The notes under the pieces: model-generated
Databases searched by the model: none
Told to the model about the DNA's origin: nothing
What the model saw: the letters and a program-made list of their open reading frames with translations, nothing else
Shown: in pieces, positions 11,260-24,034 of the stretch
Layout of the letters: each line of letters starts with the position of its first letter
How positions within the stretch are numbered: position 1 is the stretch's first letter
Translations under genes and position numbers: made by a program
DNA from: Terfezia claveryi
Lineage: Eukaryota > Ascomycota > Pezizomycetes > Pezizales > Pezizaceae
Assembly: GCA_015179025.1 (NCBI GenBank)
Contig: WHUX01000061.1
Coordinates: forward strand, 229,986-293,985
Reading direction: 5' to 3'
Length of the DNA: 64,000 bases

Positions 11260-13663
11260 CTACTTCTTCGTGGCCCAACTCTCGACAGTCAAGAAAGTGG
11301 TATAAACCATAACCACCAGCCCAAAGATACACAATCCAATATCTGCCACCTTCGCCAGTCTCGTCGTAGCGCAAGCACGCATATGAACAAGTGGCTAAAA
11401 AAAGACGAGTCAGCACACCTTACCCAAACTAGTACACTACCAAGGGATCACATACCGGATACATATACACCAAAGGAATACACGCAAAGCTCCCGATCAA
11501 CGCCACGAACTTATCCAAATCATCTGCCCCACCCCACGCCAGAAACGCCGTCGCAAATACCGTCATAAACCTAAAAACGTTCTTCTGCCACTTGACGTAC
11601 GGGTTATGTTTTCCACTGTGCGGGAACAACCCATTCTCCATAATCCTAATTGCAGGAAACAACTGCAATGGCGTGGATAATAGAATAGCCAAGAGTAGAG
11701 GAATTGAATTCCGTTAACGATCTTGCTGTCTTGAGGAAGATTGAGGATGATGACGGTCTTAGTTTTGGTGCCGTAAGCGGCGTAGGAGAGAGCACCCATA
11801 GAGACGAAGATGGTTGTGATAGCGACCATAACGCCAAATAGGACGGCGGGGAATTTGTGTGGGTGCTTCATGGTTTCTTGGATGGGAATGATGAGGCCGA
11901 TGCCTTCGAACGTGAAGATTGCTGTTCCGATGCTACATCACATATTACAGAAATCAGGTTTCGCTTCCCCCTATGTATCTTAAATAGCGGAAACCTACAA
12001 CAACGTCCAACTCTTAGGATTAAAGTTGACGATATCGGCAACACCCTCGTGGCCAATAGTGTAGAAGTTGTAGTAGTAGAGATATCCGAGACCCAACATA
12101 ATGAAGGCATCCGCTACTAATGCTGTTCCACCAAGCTTCGCCATGTCACGGACCATGGACATGGGGAGGAATATGACTAGTTGGAGGAGGATAAGGTATT
12201 TGATGTCTATAAGCTTGTGGTCGGCAGACACTGCGCGTATGAAAGCTTGGAGATTTTCCGAAGTGAAGACTTGTACACGTTAGCAGGCAGCCAAAGAAAG
12301 TCTAGAGGAGTTCCCCGGGGAGGGGGGAGGTACCAATATAAGCAGCGGCAAACCCAATCTGAGATAATACAATAGAGAACAAGATGGCGAGTCTCATCTT
12401 AGGACCATATAATATCCCACCGATATCTCCAAAACTGCCTCGACTTTTAGGCGAGTTCGGACGAGGAGGACGAAGCAGTAGTACGATAGAGCCGCAACAA
12501 ATAACAGGACAAGATTGGAGAACATCATTCCTCCATTAAGATAGGCCTTTGGCAAAAATAACACACTATGGCTACGTTAGCAGGCGATGTAAAAACGTTA
12601 GGTCCGCTGCTAGGAAAACCCACCCAGTTCCCACGAAACTCTTCAACAGCAATAACACTGCCTTCCCAACCCCCGCCGTCCCTTGTCCGGAGATCGACTT
12701 GGCTCTCTTCCTCTTCCTCTGTGGATGCAATAATTGACTATCCTCTCCCGGAGGTGGTCCCTCATCCCCTCCTTCCTCTACATATCCTTGCCTACCTCTA
12801 CCCTCCTCAATAGTCCCAGCCTCATCCGAGCTCCACTCTTCACTCTCGTCCTCCTCTAACTCTTCTCCTGCAAAGTGTCCGTAGATACTCAAAAACTCGA
12901 TAAAGTTATCTGCTATCCACCCTTGTTGTGGGGGGGCTGCCGTTTCCTTCCTCGAGCGAGCTAGATAGTTTCGCCGGAAGCCCCCGGGGACTTTAATCCG
13001 GTTGATATCCATATCTGGGTCTTCTAGTTCTGGGCGGTGAATATTTAAAGAGTGGGAACGAGCACGACGGCGTGAACCATGGCTCGACTCTGCCTCTTCA
13101 ATGTAGCGATAGATTGGACGAGTGATGTCGCCTCCTTGGAGCTGCAGTGATGAGAATTTCTCATCACCATTTCCCTTCCCTTTCCACCTGCTAGAGCCCC
13201 CAATCGTGTCGTCCTCCGTGACCAAGTGCTTCTTTACAATTTCTGTGGCTCGAGGGTCAAAAGAACCATAGGCACTGGGAGCTAATGAACCAATCTGGGA
13301 GGATGTCCCCGGGATTGGGGTAGCGCCGACGACGGGAGTTGCTATTCTAGCTGGAGAACCGTATCTCGGTGAGCTGCTGAACCTCGGAGGTGTGCCGAAC
13401 CTGGTTGAAACAAGGTCGAAACGTGGGGGGGTCCCTCCAAACATGTTTGCGCTGGGCATAAAGCTCGGCTGAATGGGGGAACCGCCTGGAACCGGTGACC
13501 TTCCATGTGCTGGTGATCCTCCACGGGATGGTCGCTGAGATGGAATAGGCGAGCCCAGACGTGTTGTCGCCTCCATTCTGGACATTGAGGGGTAGTCGGG
13601 GGCAGAATCATCTTGGTAGCGGTGCCGTCCACGCGATGGAGACGGGGATTGTGAAGGAGCCAT
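11260..13663 (-). CDS. AVT-family amino acid transporter with two apparent frameshifts
   Basis: Five exons are read: 13663-12624, 12565-12334, 12269-11999, 11932-11456 and 11394-11260. They are equivalent to about 718 aa. The first 310 residues are Ser/Pro-rich and then acidic and cytosolic; an Aa_trans (AAAP) membrane domain follows, with SFVGTG...LFLPKAYLNGG, GSFGDIGG.LYG, FEGIGLIIPIQETMKHP and FPAIRIMENGLF. The long N-terminal tail and total length resemble yeast Avt3/Avt4, which export amino acids from the vacuole. Two places need one extra base to stay in frame. One is near 12445, where GAGGCAGT stands where the family expects GAGGGCAGT. The other is near 11692, where TCTTGGCT stands for TCTTTGGCT. 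All splice phases agree once these are allowed. It is either a recent pseudogene or contains sequence errors. It is divergent to the SLC12 gene. Confidence 0.85.
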
Positions 13664-15092
13664 TATGGTTCCGACTGCAGCGGTTTCTTGTAGCTGAAAT
13701 AGACAGGAGAACCGGTGAAATCAGTCTTTTGAACGAATGCTGTATAAGCGAAGGTAATAGGCGGGGCTGGGAAGGAATTTTGCCTTCGCCTTCCTTTGAT
13801 TATTTGGCAATTTGTGTGTGCGTGTTTGGGGGGGGGGTGGGGATGGGGGGGAAGAAGGTATCACCGATCCCAGAGTGTCCACCAGTTGGCAAGAGCAGCA
13901 CGTTGTTATGGGAATAAGGAAAGCTGAGGTACGGACAGATCGGGCATGGGATGGCAGGCATGCGGCTTGGCGCAAGCGTATCGAAGTGCGATCCCGATTG
14001 CAAGAGCAGCGGAGCTCGAGCAGCGGAGCTCTGGCAGCTGAGCTCTGGCAGCTCTGGAGCATAAAGTGCCCCGTCCCAGTATCCAATAATGCTAATCTAA
14101 TTGTAGGGGCAGGGCTGCAGGCTGTACTTGTTTGTACCTGACAGATTTTGGTAGCCTGCACAGCTTCTCTTGCTTGGAACGTGCCCAGGTATGGCCGCTG
14201 CTTGGCCTTCGGAGAAAGAGGTCAGCTTGTTGATGGAATATCTCAGGCTCCGCATGACAGTCTGGTGGCTCATGATCACGATGCCCCCCCTTCCGCCGCC
14301 CTCTCCCTCCCCCCCCCCTTTCCCCCCACCCTGCCGTCCGAAGATACGGTAGTAAATATTCCAGGCCGGTGCCCGACTGGCCCGGATCTTGTGCCAGTGG
14401 CCCCGCTTTTCGTGATGTTGCTTTTTACTACCTATTTCCATATTCCTTCTCGCCTAGCACGAATTCCCTCCGACTGCAAAATTCTAATATTCACACGGCA
14501 GGACTGCACAGGCGGCATGATTACGGTATGGGTGCAAATGGAGCAAGCACACATGGTTCAAGTTAAGTAGACCTGCATACTTAATCGACGATGTCTGAAG
14601 ATGCTGGGTTGAGTGGCACAGAACACTGCTGCCTCCAAAGTATCTCTCACAACTTCACTCCACTCCCGGACAGGGCTGTTGACATCGCAGCGAAAAACTG
14701 CAAATCACAGAGCAGGCCTAGAGATGTTCGGCAGCGGGAGTCCTGTACTTAGTACAGTACATAGAATGTAGAGCAAGCAGCGAGTCGAGCGCAGCTGCCT
14801 TTGTGTCAAGCTGCTTACCCATGAAGCTAGGGAGAGCTAAAGCTTTCTATCTTGAAGTCACAGCCAACGGCGTGAATATGCGCGAAAATCAAGAACTTAT
14901 ATGTCCCGCCCTGGTTAAAATTTTTATATCGGCGAGCCCGCTGCCGAAACAGACGCCTACATTTTCTAGATTTCGCGAAGTAAATTCATTTCTCCAAACC
15001 TATAATCTACCAATCAACCAGGGTCATTTGTTATTTAGTCTCCCGTTATTAGCTGTATTCCAGAAACGGTCTCGACACTCCAACAGCCTTGC
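13664..15092. promoter_or_regulatory. Divergent promoter region of the AVT-type and SLC12 genes
   Basis: This 1.43-kb spacer lies between two divergent transporter genes. It contains a G-rich run at about 13828-13856 and a long C/T tract at about 14281-14337, both strongly purine/pyrimidine skewed, as is common in fungal promoters. The overlapping ORFs on both strands here are low-complexity shadows of these tracts. No real gene was seen. Confidence 0.5.
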
Positions 15093-18000
15093 ATGGCTGC
15101 CAATTCGATTCGTTTCCAGTCTCGGCCAACAGAGGACTTTACATCCGAACTCTCGAGGCGGGCAGTCCGCCGAAACGTCCATGATGAAGAGGCAAATTCA
15201 CCAGCTCCGGCCCCACGACATAGCTGGTGGCCGAAATGGTTGGGCCCTTCGACACGCGAGCTTCCCCGGATGTTGAGGACCATAACGACGGCGGATGAGG
15301 AGAACAAGGCCCATACACAGGGAAAGGCAAGGAAGCTGGGGACGTTTAATGGGGTTTGTGCTCGAATCGGAGCTGGGAGTTGTGGGATGTTGCAGGCTTG
15401 TTAACGAGTGTGTGGTGCTGGCTGCATTAGGTCTTCGTGCCGACCACGCTGAATGTCCTGTCCATTCTTATGTTCTTGCGTTTTGGCTTTATTTTGGGCC
15501 AGAGTGGGATTCTGGGAACATTGGGTATATCGAGTTTCCTGTCCATTCTCAATCCATAGATGTTAACGCTGTACTGTTTCCAGGTATGCTGGTTGCAAGG
15601 TATATCTCCAACACGAACCTCCAAATGGATCAATCATAAACTCAACGGGAGGGTGACGCTAGTTATTTTGTTTGCTTGATTACGACACTCTCGATTTCTG
15701 CCATTTCGAGTAATGGGACTGTGCGTGGCGGAGGGGCATACTATCTGATTTCTCGAAGTCTCGGTCCTGAATTTGGAGGGTCCATTGGTTTAGTCTTTTA
15801 TATGGGATGCGTGTTCAACACAGGTAGGCCCAGTTTCTTGCCTGCCTCTTATTATGGTGGTATACTCATGCCATGAACAACACCCAGGGCTGAACGCTGT
15901 TGGTATGGTGGACTGTTTGGTGAATAATTTTGGGGAGGTATCCGGCACCTCCCACCAGGTGTTACCAGAAGACTATGTGCGCATCACCCCTGACTGTTTT
16001 TTAAGATATGTCTGCAAACTTACTTTGGGGAATGATAGTGGATGAGATACCTCTACGCCACTGCCGTGCTGGTGCTATGCACTGTGATATGCATGATGGG
16101 CTCCTCGATTTTTGCAAAGGCATCCAACTTTCTCCTCATCTTCCTACTAGCGGCAACTTTTGCTATCCCTTTGTCCGCGGTGATTCGTGAACCGTTTTAT
16201 GACCCTAATTTAGATATTTCCTTTACTGGGCTCAGTATGAAGACTCTCAAGGATAACCTGTTCCCCAGATTCAATAAGGAAGCAGCTGGCAGCGGAAACC
16301 CCGGTAAGGAAGTCTTTCACTGTCTGACTTTAAGTTGGTTTGCTGATCTCAGGTAAGAAGGAGAGGGCTTTCAAGATCTCTTCGGAATTTTGTTCCCGGC
16401 GTGTAGTGGGATCTTTGCGTGAGTGCTTCCCCAATCTATGCCCAGCCTATCCTTGATCTGCCCAATACCTAATGCGTGGCATTGCAGTGGTGCAAGCATG
16501 TCAGGGGATCTGCGCAAACCAAGCAAGTCAATTCCAAAAGGGACTCTTCATGGACTACTCTGGACCTTTTTGACATATACCCTTGTCATTCTGGCGATGG
16601 GAGCGTCTATTACGAGGGACTCGATGTATAATGATCTGAATATTATTCAAGATGTATGTCCTATTACTCCTTAGCCCTAACGTCCAACTATTGATCGGTT
16701 CATAGACAAATATATCTGGGCCTCTGATCCTGCTAGGGGAATTCGCAACATCTTTCTTCTCGGCCTTGATGGGTGTCATTGGATCAGCAAAGTCCCTCCA
16801 AGCTCTAGCACGGTAAAGGATGTCCCACAGCTTGCACGACAGAATAATATTCTAATGTTTTCATTTTAGGGATGACCTATTGCCTGGATTCTCTTTCCTT
16901 GCACAAGGGACAAAGTCCAACGACGAACCCATCGTTGCTATTTTAGTTACATTCATCCTCTCCCAATTGACTTTGGTCTGTGATATCAACCAGATTGCGA
17001 GTTTCATCACGATGACTTATCTCATGACATTTTTTGCTACAAATCTAGCATGTTTCTTGCTGAAAATAAGCTCTGCGCCAAATTTCAGACCGAGTTTCAA
17101 GTACTTCACTGCTTGGACAGCGTTTGTTGGGGCAGTGATCAGCTGCATTATCATGTTCTTTGTAGGTCCCCATAAAGCTATGGGCGGTGAGCCAGGATTA
17201 CTGACTGTATGTAGGTAGATGGAGTATATGCCACAGGATGTGTAGGCATTTTGGGCACGCTTTTCCTGATTGTGCATTATACGACACCACCAAAGAGCTG
17301 GGGAGATGTTTCGCAGAGTTTGATATATCACCAAGTCAGAAAGTATTTATTGAGGTTAAAGCAGGAGCACGTCAAGTTTTGGAGGCCTCAGGTACCTTTC
17401 CCGTAACCTTGACAGCTGCGTTATTTTTCCTAACCTCCATTAGATACTTCTTTTCGTCAATGATCCCCGCAACAGCTGGGAATTAATCCAATTTTGCAAT
17501 TGTAAGAATACCCATAGCGCTCTTCATTTGTCCCATTTTAACCCGCACCTATAGCACTCAAAAAGGGTGGCCTTTATATTCTCGGCCACATCATCGTCAC
17601 CTCCGACTTTCAAGACTCTTTCGCTGAAGTAAAACGCCAACAAGCAGCCTGGATGAAATACATCGACTTTTCGAAAATCAAAGGCTTCGTTCAAATCGCC
17701 ATTGCACCCACTGTCGAATGGGGAGCCCGTAATACCGTTCTCTCTGCTGGACTGGGTGGTATGCACCCCAACATCGCCGTCTTAGGCCTCTATAATCTTT
17801 CCGAATATAGGGCCTCTCGACCATTGGTTGACATTCCCAGCCTTCCTCTATCTCAAGCGGGATCGAATGCCCCTTCGATAAAGCCTGGTACAAAGGACAA
17901 GAAAGGGAGCATTAGAATCCCAGATGCGGGAGAGCTGCCCACCGATAGTTGTCGACCGGAAAGGGCTGTGACACCGCAGAGTTATGTGAATATGCTGGAA

Positions 18001-19772
18001 GATTTGCTGCTCAGCTTGCAGATCAACGTTGCGATTGCGAAGGGATTTAAGGATTTGGAGTTGCCTGATAAAGATGATCACAAGCATAGGAAGGCTAAGA
18101 AGAAATTCATAGATTTGTGGCCAATTCAGATGGCAGCTGAAATTGAGGGAGATAGTAAAGATAAAGCGTCGGGGCTTCTGACAACAAATTTCGATACTTA
18201 TACATTGATTTTGCAGTTGGTGAGTTGAGCACACACAAAAGCGAAGTGTGCTTTACCCTGAACTAACGACTGCCCGCAACTTAGGGATGTATCCTCCATA
18301 CCGTCCCCTCTTGGAAAAAATACTATAGCGTCCGTGTCATCGTCTTTGTCGAATACGAGTCTGAAGTTGAGGAAGAACAACAGCGTGTCGCAAAACTCCT
18401 GGAAAATCTCCGCATTCAAGCTGAGATTATCGTCACATATCTCGCGAATGGCTCCCTTAAGAGCTATGAAACCATTGTCAATGGCTCTCCAAACGGAAAT
18501 CCAATTGTGGAGGCAGTGCTTGGAAAAGAAGATTGGTGGAAGGAGTTGAAACAGAGAAGAAGAAGGGGTAATGCGCCTAGAAATGTCACTGATATCTCTA
18601 CACTCTTTCGAAGCACAGATAATCCTTCTAGGATAGGCAATTTTCAACAAGGTTCTACAAAAGGGCGCTGGGAAGTACGGTTGGGCAGTTTAGGGAAGTT
18701 TGTGAATAGGAAGAAGAGGCATACCATGGGAGGTTTGAATAGGCTAGGGATGCCATTTAGCCTGACGATGAGGGCGAACCGATTACGCAGTGAGGTTTTG
18801 ACTAGTGATAGCGAGATGTCGGATACGGAAGATGAAGGGGAGGGTAGTAGCGAGGAGAGCTCAGAGTCGGCGGTTAGCGAGGGCGATCTCAGTGATTACC
18901 AGGAGCGAGGTCAAGCTGATAAGCTACAGATGGGTGAAATTATAAGGGGAGTAAGACAAAGGAGAGCAAGTACGGGGGATGCGCTTGGGCAGTTCTTGAG
19001 GAAGAATAATAGCCATAGACACACGAAGGTCCCAAGTCAGAGCCATACACCAGCACAGAAACAGACTTCGAATCCCACGACACCACTTTTAGTACCGGAG
19101 CCGCAGCATCAGGATCCTGGGAAACCCCAACTGCAACCATTACAACTCCAACCACCAGTAGCCAGTCCACAGAAGCTTAAGCGCCCGGCTTTTATCCACA
19201 GAAAGTCGACTCCATCGTTTACTTCCCGTCCCGTCCCGGAGCCTGAGATCTCACTGTCAGAGGAACCCGGCGCGCCGAGTATCGGCTTCTCATCAGCTGC
19301 CCATAGTCCCGCGGGGACTAAGCCTAGCACGCCGGTTACGGCGCAGGGCGTGAAGCTCAAAAGGGAGGGTAAACCCAAGGCTGGTTCGCACCTAGCCGAC
19401 CCACCTATGACGTCGTCGAATACGAATACACCGAGTCCGGCTCCAGCGGCGGCGGCGGGGGTGACTATTTCGTTCAATGACCTGCCATCGAAGGCGCAGC
19501 ACTTGATCCTCAATGAACTGATGAGGCAGTATAGTGGGCAGAAGAGAGAGGAAAATGTTATTGGGTATGGAACTATTGGTACTGGGGAGGGGGGGAATGG
19601 AGGGAGCGAGACGGCGGTGATGTTTACGACGCTGCCGGCGCCGGTAGGGGGCACGTGGAGGAGCGAGAAGGAGAGTTTGGAGTACCTGGGGGGGTTGGAG
19701 TTGTTGACGGGGGGCCTGCCGCCGACGGTGTTGGTGCATAGTAATAGTTTAACGGTTACGACGGCGTTATAA
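15093..19772 (+). CDS. VHC1: SLC12-family cation-chloride cotransporter (Vhc1-like)
   Basis: Fourteen exons join without interruption to 1299 aa: 15093-15353, 15431-15524, 15584-15599, 15663-15823, 15888-15976, 16039-16303, 16358-16418, 16488-16653, 16706-16812, 16870-17161, 17215-17391, 17444-17501, 17555-18219 and 18285-19772. Family signatures include [37 protein letters not shown], the [18 protein letters not shown] loop and the C-terminal domain ([27 protein letters not shown]). Yeast Vhc1 is the vacuolar K+/Cl- cotransporter; the same site is expected here. The C-terminal 300 residues form a disordered Ser/Pro-rich tail after an acidic stretch. Exon 3 is only 16 nt. For exon 7 the acceptor at 16357 (GGTAAG) is chosen because the more obvious acceptor at 16352 breaks the frame. 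Confidence 0.92.
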
Positions 19773-20550
19773 GGAGTGAGGTGGGACTTAGATATTGGCA
19801 TTTGTCATAGAGGGGAGAGGGTATTGGAAGCAAATACGAGACTGGCTCGTGCTCTATCGATTTCTTAAGACTATACTATAGTACACTTATCGCATTATTA
19901 TATATTATATGAACAGGCCAACCAGGCAGTTAATGTATCAAAACAAATTAACACACATTAATTTCTTTTTATCAACATCTCACTATCTCTCCATACGTCG
20001 TAGACCAAAGTCACAAATATAAACATTATCTCCCAGTTTTTTTTTTTTCGCATAACTTTTACCGAGCTCTATTCTCCGTCAAGGCTTCCTCGTCCAGAAC
20101 TTCCTGTACCCGGTTTCTAATACTTTTATCCATGAGGTTTTCTACCTCCGTACATTATTGCATAGCCTTTAATTGAGCCTAACCTCCCTTTTCAGTCCTC
20201 ACAACCAACCCACACACACGCTATGATACGCTGTGCGCATTTTTCTCTTTCTCCTTTTCTGCACCTCCTGCTTTTTTTTTTTTTTTTTTTTTTTTTTTGG
20301 GGGGGGGGGGGTGGGGAGGAGGGGAGGGTTGGTGACAATGTTCAGGGTAACGAGAGTAATGTAAGTAAGTTGTTGTTGCTTTTATCTTCTATCTTACTGA
20401 ACAGGAGTCAGAGTAAGGTAGGCGGGAGGGGATAATTGGATGTATGAGTTTCTTTCTTTTTGGGGTAGTGGGTACGGGGTATGGGTATGGGTATGGGTAT
20501 GAGTATGCAGTAGGTAAGGTAAGGAAATGCATATACAAGTATCAACAAAT
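19773..20550. other. Non-coding region with poly-T/poly-G tract
   Basis: This is the 3' flank of the SLC12 gene, with no gene seen. It holds a run of about 27 T followed directly by about 12 G (20272-20310), and four imperfect GGGTAT units at about 20475-20505. Confidence 0.5.
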
Positions 20551-20554
20551 ATCA

Positions 20555-21230
20555 TGTATATGTTCTGGGCGCGGGCGGCATACCCACTGTGCGGCTCACG
20601 GGCAATTTAAATAATTACTCAATTTGGTGTATAATGCACTTGTATTGATAAAGGTTTACGAGTACTGATTTACCAAAGAAAAATAGAATTGATAACAGTA
20701 TACCTAACTGGAGCTGTCCCAGCGACTGCAATAGATTCATGTATTTCCCAGTCGATTAGAACCCCCCTCTAATATTCCATGGTTCAGCTAGAGTTGAGAT
20801 GGTTAATACAGTCATGATCTGTTAGTACAATACTTTCGTATGTGAATAAATTAAGACTTTCAGATTATTTTTAAAGTATCGGCAACAACAAGTAAGTAGA
20901 GTAGAAGTTTTTGCAGACACCTGAAACGAAAACACCAGTAGTTATAGATGCCTGGTGAACTGTGGTTTACCAAGCAATTAGAGTATCTGAAATATCATTC
21001 TCTAAGCTCATAAGGTCGGTAGCTGGTTAGAGGCTTTTAGTTAGGTAAAAGTTATCTGATACGCCATATAAGGATTCAAGCTGTGATTTTGTAATAGCTT
21101 TGTACATAGCCCTTTATTATCAGGTTTGGCCATATCAGAACTGCAAAAATATGATGTTTGTTGTAGCGTCGTGCCATTTGATCTCCAATAACTCTGTCGC
21201 TTGCCAGTCGTAGTACGCTTGCTATATAAC
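20555..21230 (-). mobile_element. Degraded fragment of Ginger/KRBA2-like transposon (copy A)
   Basis: The left end (about 20556-20622, TGTTCTGGGCGCGGGCGGCA and onward to CACGGGCAATTTAAATAATTACT) is the inverted counterpart of sequences at 23508-23576 and 26146-26217, so it is read as a terminal inverted repeat. The rest (20620-21230) is a strongly diverged version of 21600-22060, which encodes the transposase C-terminus in copy B. Examples are ACAGTCATGATC.GTTAGT, AGATGCCT and the block GGCTTTTAGTTAGG versus GGTCTTTGGTTGG. No open frame survives. Confidence 0.6.
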
Positions 21231-21313
21231 CTTGCTAGAACGTTCTACTGGTCATTGCCCGCTTCGCCCACTGTTCAGGGTAACTATGTTCGTTAGTGCC
21301 GTGACATATAAAC

Positions 21314-21351
21314 ACACATATGTTCTGGGCCGCTCGCGGGCAATTCATGAA
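21314..21351 (+). repeat. Inner left terminal inverted repeat of the Ginger-like element
   Basis: ACATATGTTCTGGGCCGCTC followed by GCGGGCAATTCAT matches the outer left end at 20556 and, inverted, the right ends at 23508-23576 and 26146-26217. It is shortened in its middle. It probably marks the left end of copy B. Confidence 0.5.
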
Positions 21352-21425
21352 TTTGGTACATAACGCACTTGAATTTATAACAATATATCTAACTAGACCT
21401 CTATTAAATATATACAACTAGGCTA

Positions 21426-23233
21426 TTATTGATCTCGGCACAGGCGGTATCGGACAGAAGCTGGCCTGGGAGCAGTGGGAGGTGTAATTGCTTCATCTAG
21501 CTCTGGGTCAATTGGGATCTCCTCCGGGTCATCCTCCGAGTCATCCTCCAGGTCAATTGGGTTATTATCTAATAGTCCAACTTGTGTTCGTTCAGCTAAA
21601 GCTGAGAGGTTACCACAGTCATGATCCGTTAGTGCTTTGGTATGACAATAGATGGAACATTTCAAGCCTTTTTTGTAGCATCTGCAGCGGCGATTGGCAC
21701 AGGACTTTTTGCAAGTACATGACACTGAAACTCGAGTGGTTGTAGATGCCTTCCGGGCAGCATTAGCTAAGGTGATGGTGATTTCCCGAGTAGCTGGAGG
21801 ATCTATAATTTCATTGTCCAAGCCCATAAGATCTGTTGCTGGCTGGAGGTCTTTGGTTGGATAAAGGTTGACAAGTACGCCATACTTGGTTAACAATTGG
21901 TTGGCGTTCAGGCTGTGGTTTAGCAATAACTTTTGCATATAGCCTTTTATTGTCGGTTTTAGCCCGGTCTTCTCTTGGAATTCCTACACTGACCATATCA
22001 CCTGCTGTAAAAATATGAACTGCATGGCATTTATTATAGCGTTCTACCATTCGACTTCGAACCACTTGTCCACGCTGCTGTAGAGCAGCATTTACCTGTT
22101 CCCTAAGTCTAGAACCAGCTGCAATTTGGTCTAAGACTGTAGGATTAAAAGTAGTAATAAACTCAGCATCCTCTTCCTCATTCCAGCTATCATCTAGATC
22201 TTCTTCAGTATATTATCTTTCTTTTGCTCTAGTTCTGCAGTTTCCCATTCATCTAATGGAAGATGTACTTGATGTGGGTAAGGTCAGCCAAAGACAATTT
22301 CGTAAGGTGTCTTAAGTGTTGCAGAATGCTTAGTTCGATTAATACCTAATGCAATATGTGGAAGTGCTGTATCCCATGCTGTATTGGCCCACTCAGTCTT
22401 CCATTTAGCTAGTCGAGATTGTACAACTCCATTTGCCTGCTCAACAAGTCCTTGAACTTGAGGTGTTCGAGGTTTTCCATGCTTAACTTTAATACCCCAA
22501 GCTCGTAATAAATACTCAACTGCTCCCTTAAATTCCCCACCATTATCAGACTGTAGAACAGACTCCATCTAATAATACTGGTATTATACTACTTATATTA
22601 ATAGATTAACTTACTGTTTTATCTTCTAATGGTGCAAGGTAATACCACTTGCTATAGTGGTCTTTCATATGACATATCCATTTGTATTGTCCATCTGGTT
22701 CATGTCGTATATCAATGAGATCAACTTAAACTCATTCAAATAATCTATTAACAATGATTGGCTGACATGGTGGTCTTGTTAGATTTGGACGGTTTAGTCC
22801 ACACGCCTATATTTCTTAGTATTTCATATAAGAAACTATAGATAGATTTTTTATACCTTTAGTGCTTAAGTAGCCAATGTACTTCAGGCCGAATTATTCC
22901 ATAATATTATTCCATAAGAACTCAAAGCTCCTTTCCAGAATCATCTCTACAACAAAGTTTTTCATCTCCATCCAAATTAAACCTTTGTAGAACTCGAAAG
23001 CGAGCTTTCTGTTCATTTCTACTTAGTTTTGGACCATCATAATCAGAGTCTTGAGCTTGTAAAAGCCATTGCTTATATTGATCATAGCGAGTATCATCAA
23101 ATCGTAAACGATGTGGAGTATTGCGCAAGTACTGATGAAAAGCTTCTTGTGTTCCATTGGTAGAAGGTTCCATAGGTTGAAGGTCTAGAACTCTAGTAGG
23201 TGTACGGGAGCTTGAGGCTTAACTTGCCGACAT
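21426..23233 (-). pseudogene. Ginger/KRBA2-like integrase-type transposase (copy B), inactivated
   Basis: Reading from the ATG at 23233: an N-terminal region (QEAFHQYLR...DDTRYDQYKQWL), a zinc-binding linker ending CGLNRPNLTRPPCQPI, then an integrase core. The core has VDLIDIRHEPDGQYKWICHM (first catalytic Asp), SDNGGEFKG (second Asp) and QGLVEQANG (Glu). A post-integrase domain follows (RYNKCHAVHIFTAGDMVSV) and a C-terminal CXC-type Cys cluster (CTCKKSCANRRCRCYKKGLK). This order matches proteins called KRBA2-like, related to Ginger DNA transposons, whose integrase-like enzymes cut and paste DNA. The gene is dead: TAA follows MSAS (copy C has CAA at this site), and TGA and TAA stand just before VDLID. 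All these stops fit C-to-T change. Confidence 0.75.
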
Positions 23234-23507
23234 ATTGAAAATGAATGGTAGAGTAGAAAGGTAAATGAACTGGTAAAAACCGAAGGCAGGTGTTATGATG
23301 TATTGAAATTGCAATATATTGTGCGGAACAATGTATTGTGTGGAATGAATAAATTTCATAATACCGGATCTCAGCCTGGCTTTTAAACTGTGAATATGGG
23401 GCTCCACATCACCAAACTGCGTACCCCCGATTAATATCCTATGTCGGACCTATTATCTCACATAAGATCTACGAGGAATTTCACATCAGATTATTTACCG
23501 AATTCAG

Positions 23508-23576
23508 TAATTAAATAAATTGCTCGTGGGAGGCGTAGTAGGTATGCTGCCCGCGAGCTACCCAGAACACATATAC
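23508..23576 (-). repeat. Right terminal inverted repeat of Ginger-like copy B
   Basis: This 65-70-bp segment, from GTAATTAAATAAATTGCTCG to CCCAGAACACATATACG, is the inverted match of the left end at 20556-20622. It is also near-identical to 26146-26217, with mostly transition differences. Confidence 0.6.
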
Positions 23577-24034
23577 GTTCATACATACTTTCACGTACAT
23601 ACATTTGTATACAAACGGTGCAAGGTAATACCACTTGCTATAGTGGTCTTTCATATGACATATCCATTTGTATTGTCCATCTGGTTCATGTCGTATATCA
23701 ATGAGATCAACTTAAACTCATTCAAATAATCTATTAACAATGATTGGCTAACATGGTGGTCTTGTTAGATTTGGACGGTTTAGTCCACACGCCTATATTT
23801 CTTAGTATTTCATATAAGAAACTATAGATAGATTTTTTATACCTTCAGTACTTAAGTAGCCAACGTACTTCAGGCCGAATTATTCCATAATATTATTCCA
23901 TAAGAACTCGAAGCTCCTTTCCAGCATCATCTCTACAACAAAGTTTTTCATCTCCATCCAAAATTAAACCTTTGTAGATCTCGAAAGTGAGCTTTCTGTT
24001 CATTTCTACTTACATTAGTTTTGGACCATCATAA

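Noticed and set aside
16353..16418. Possible frameshift in the SLC12 gene at exon 7
   Set aside because: Using the acceptor at 16357 instead of 16352 restores both the frame and the conserved [11 protein letters not shown] sequence, so no damage is needed.
20475..20505. GGGTAT repeats resembling telomeric sequence
   Set aside because: Only four imperfect units, a different motif from the usual fungal TTAGGG, and internal to the contig.
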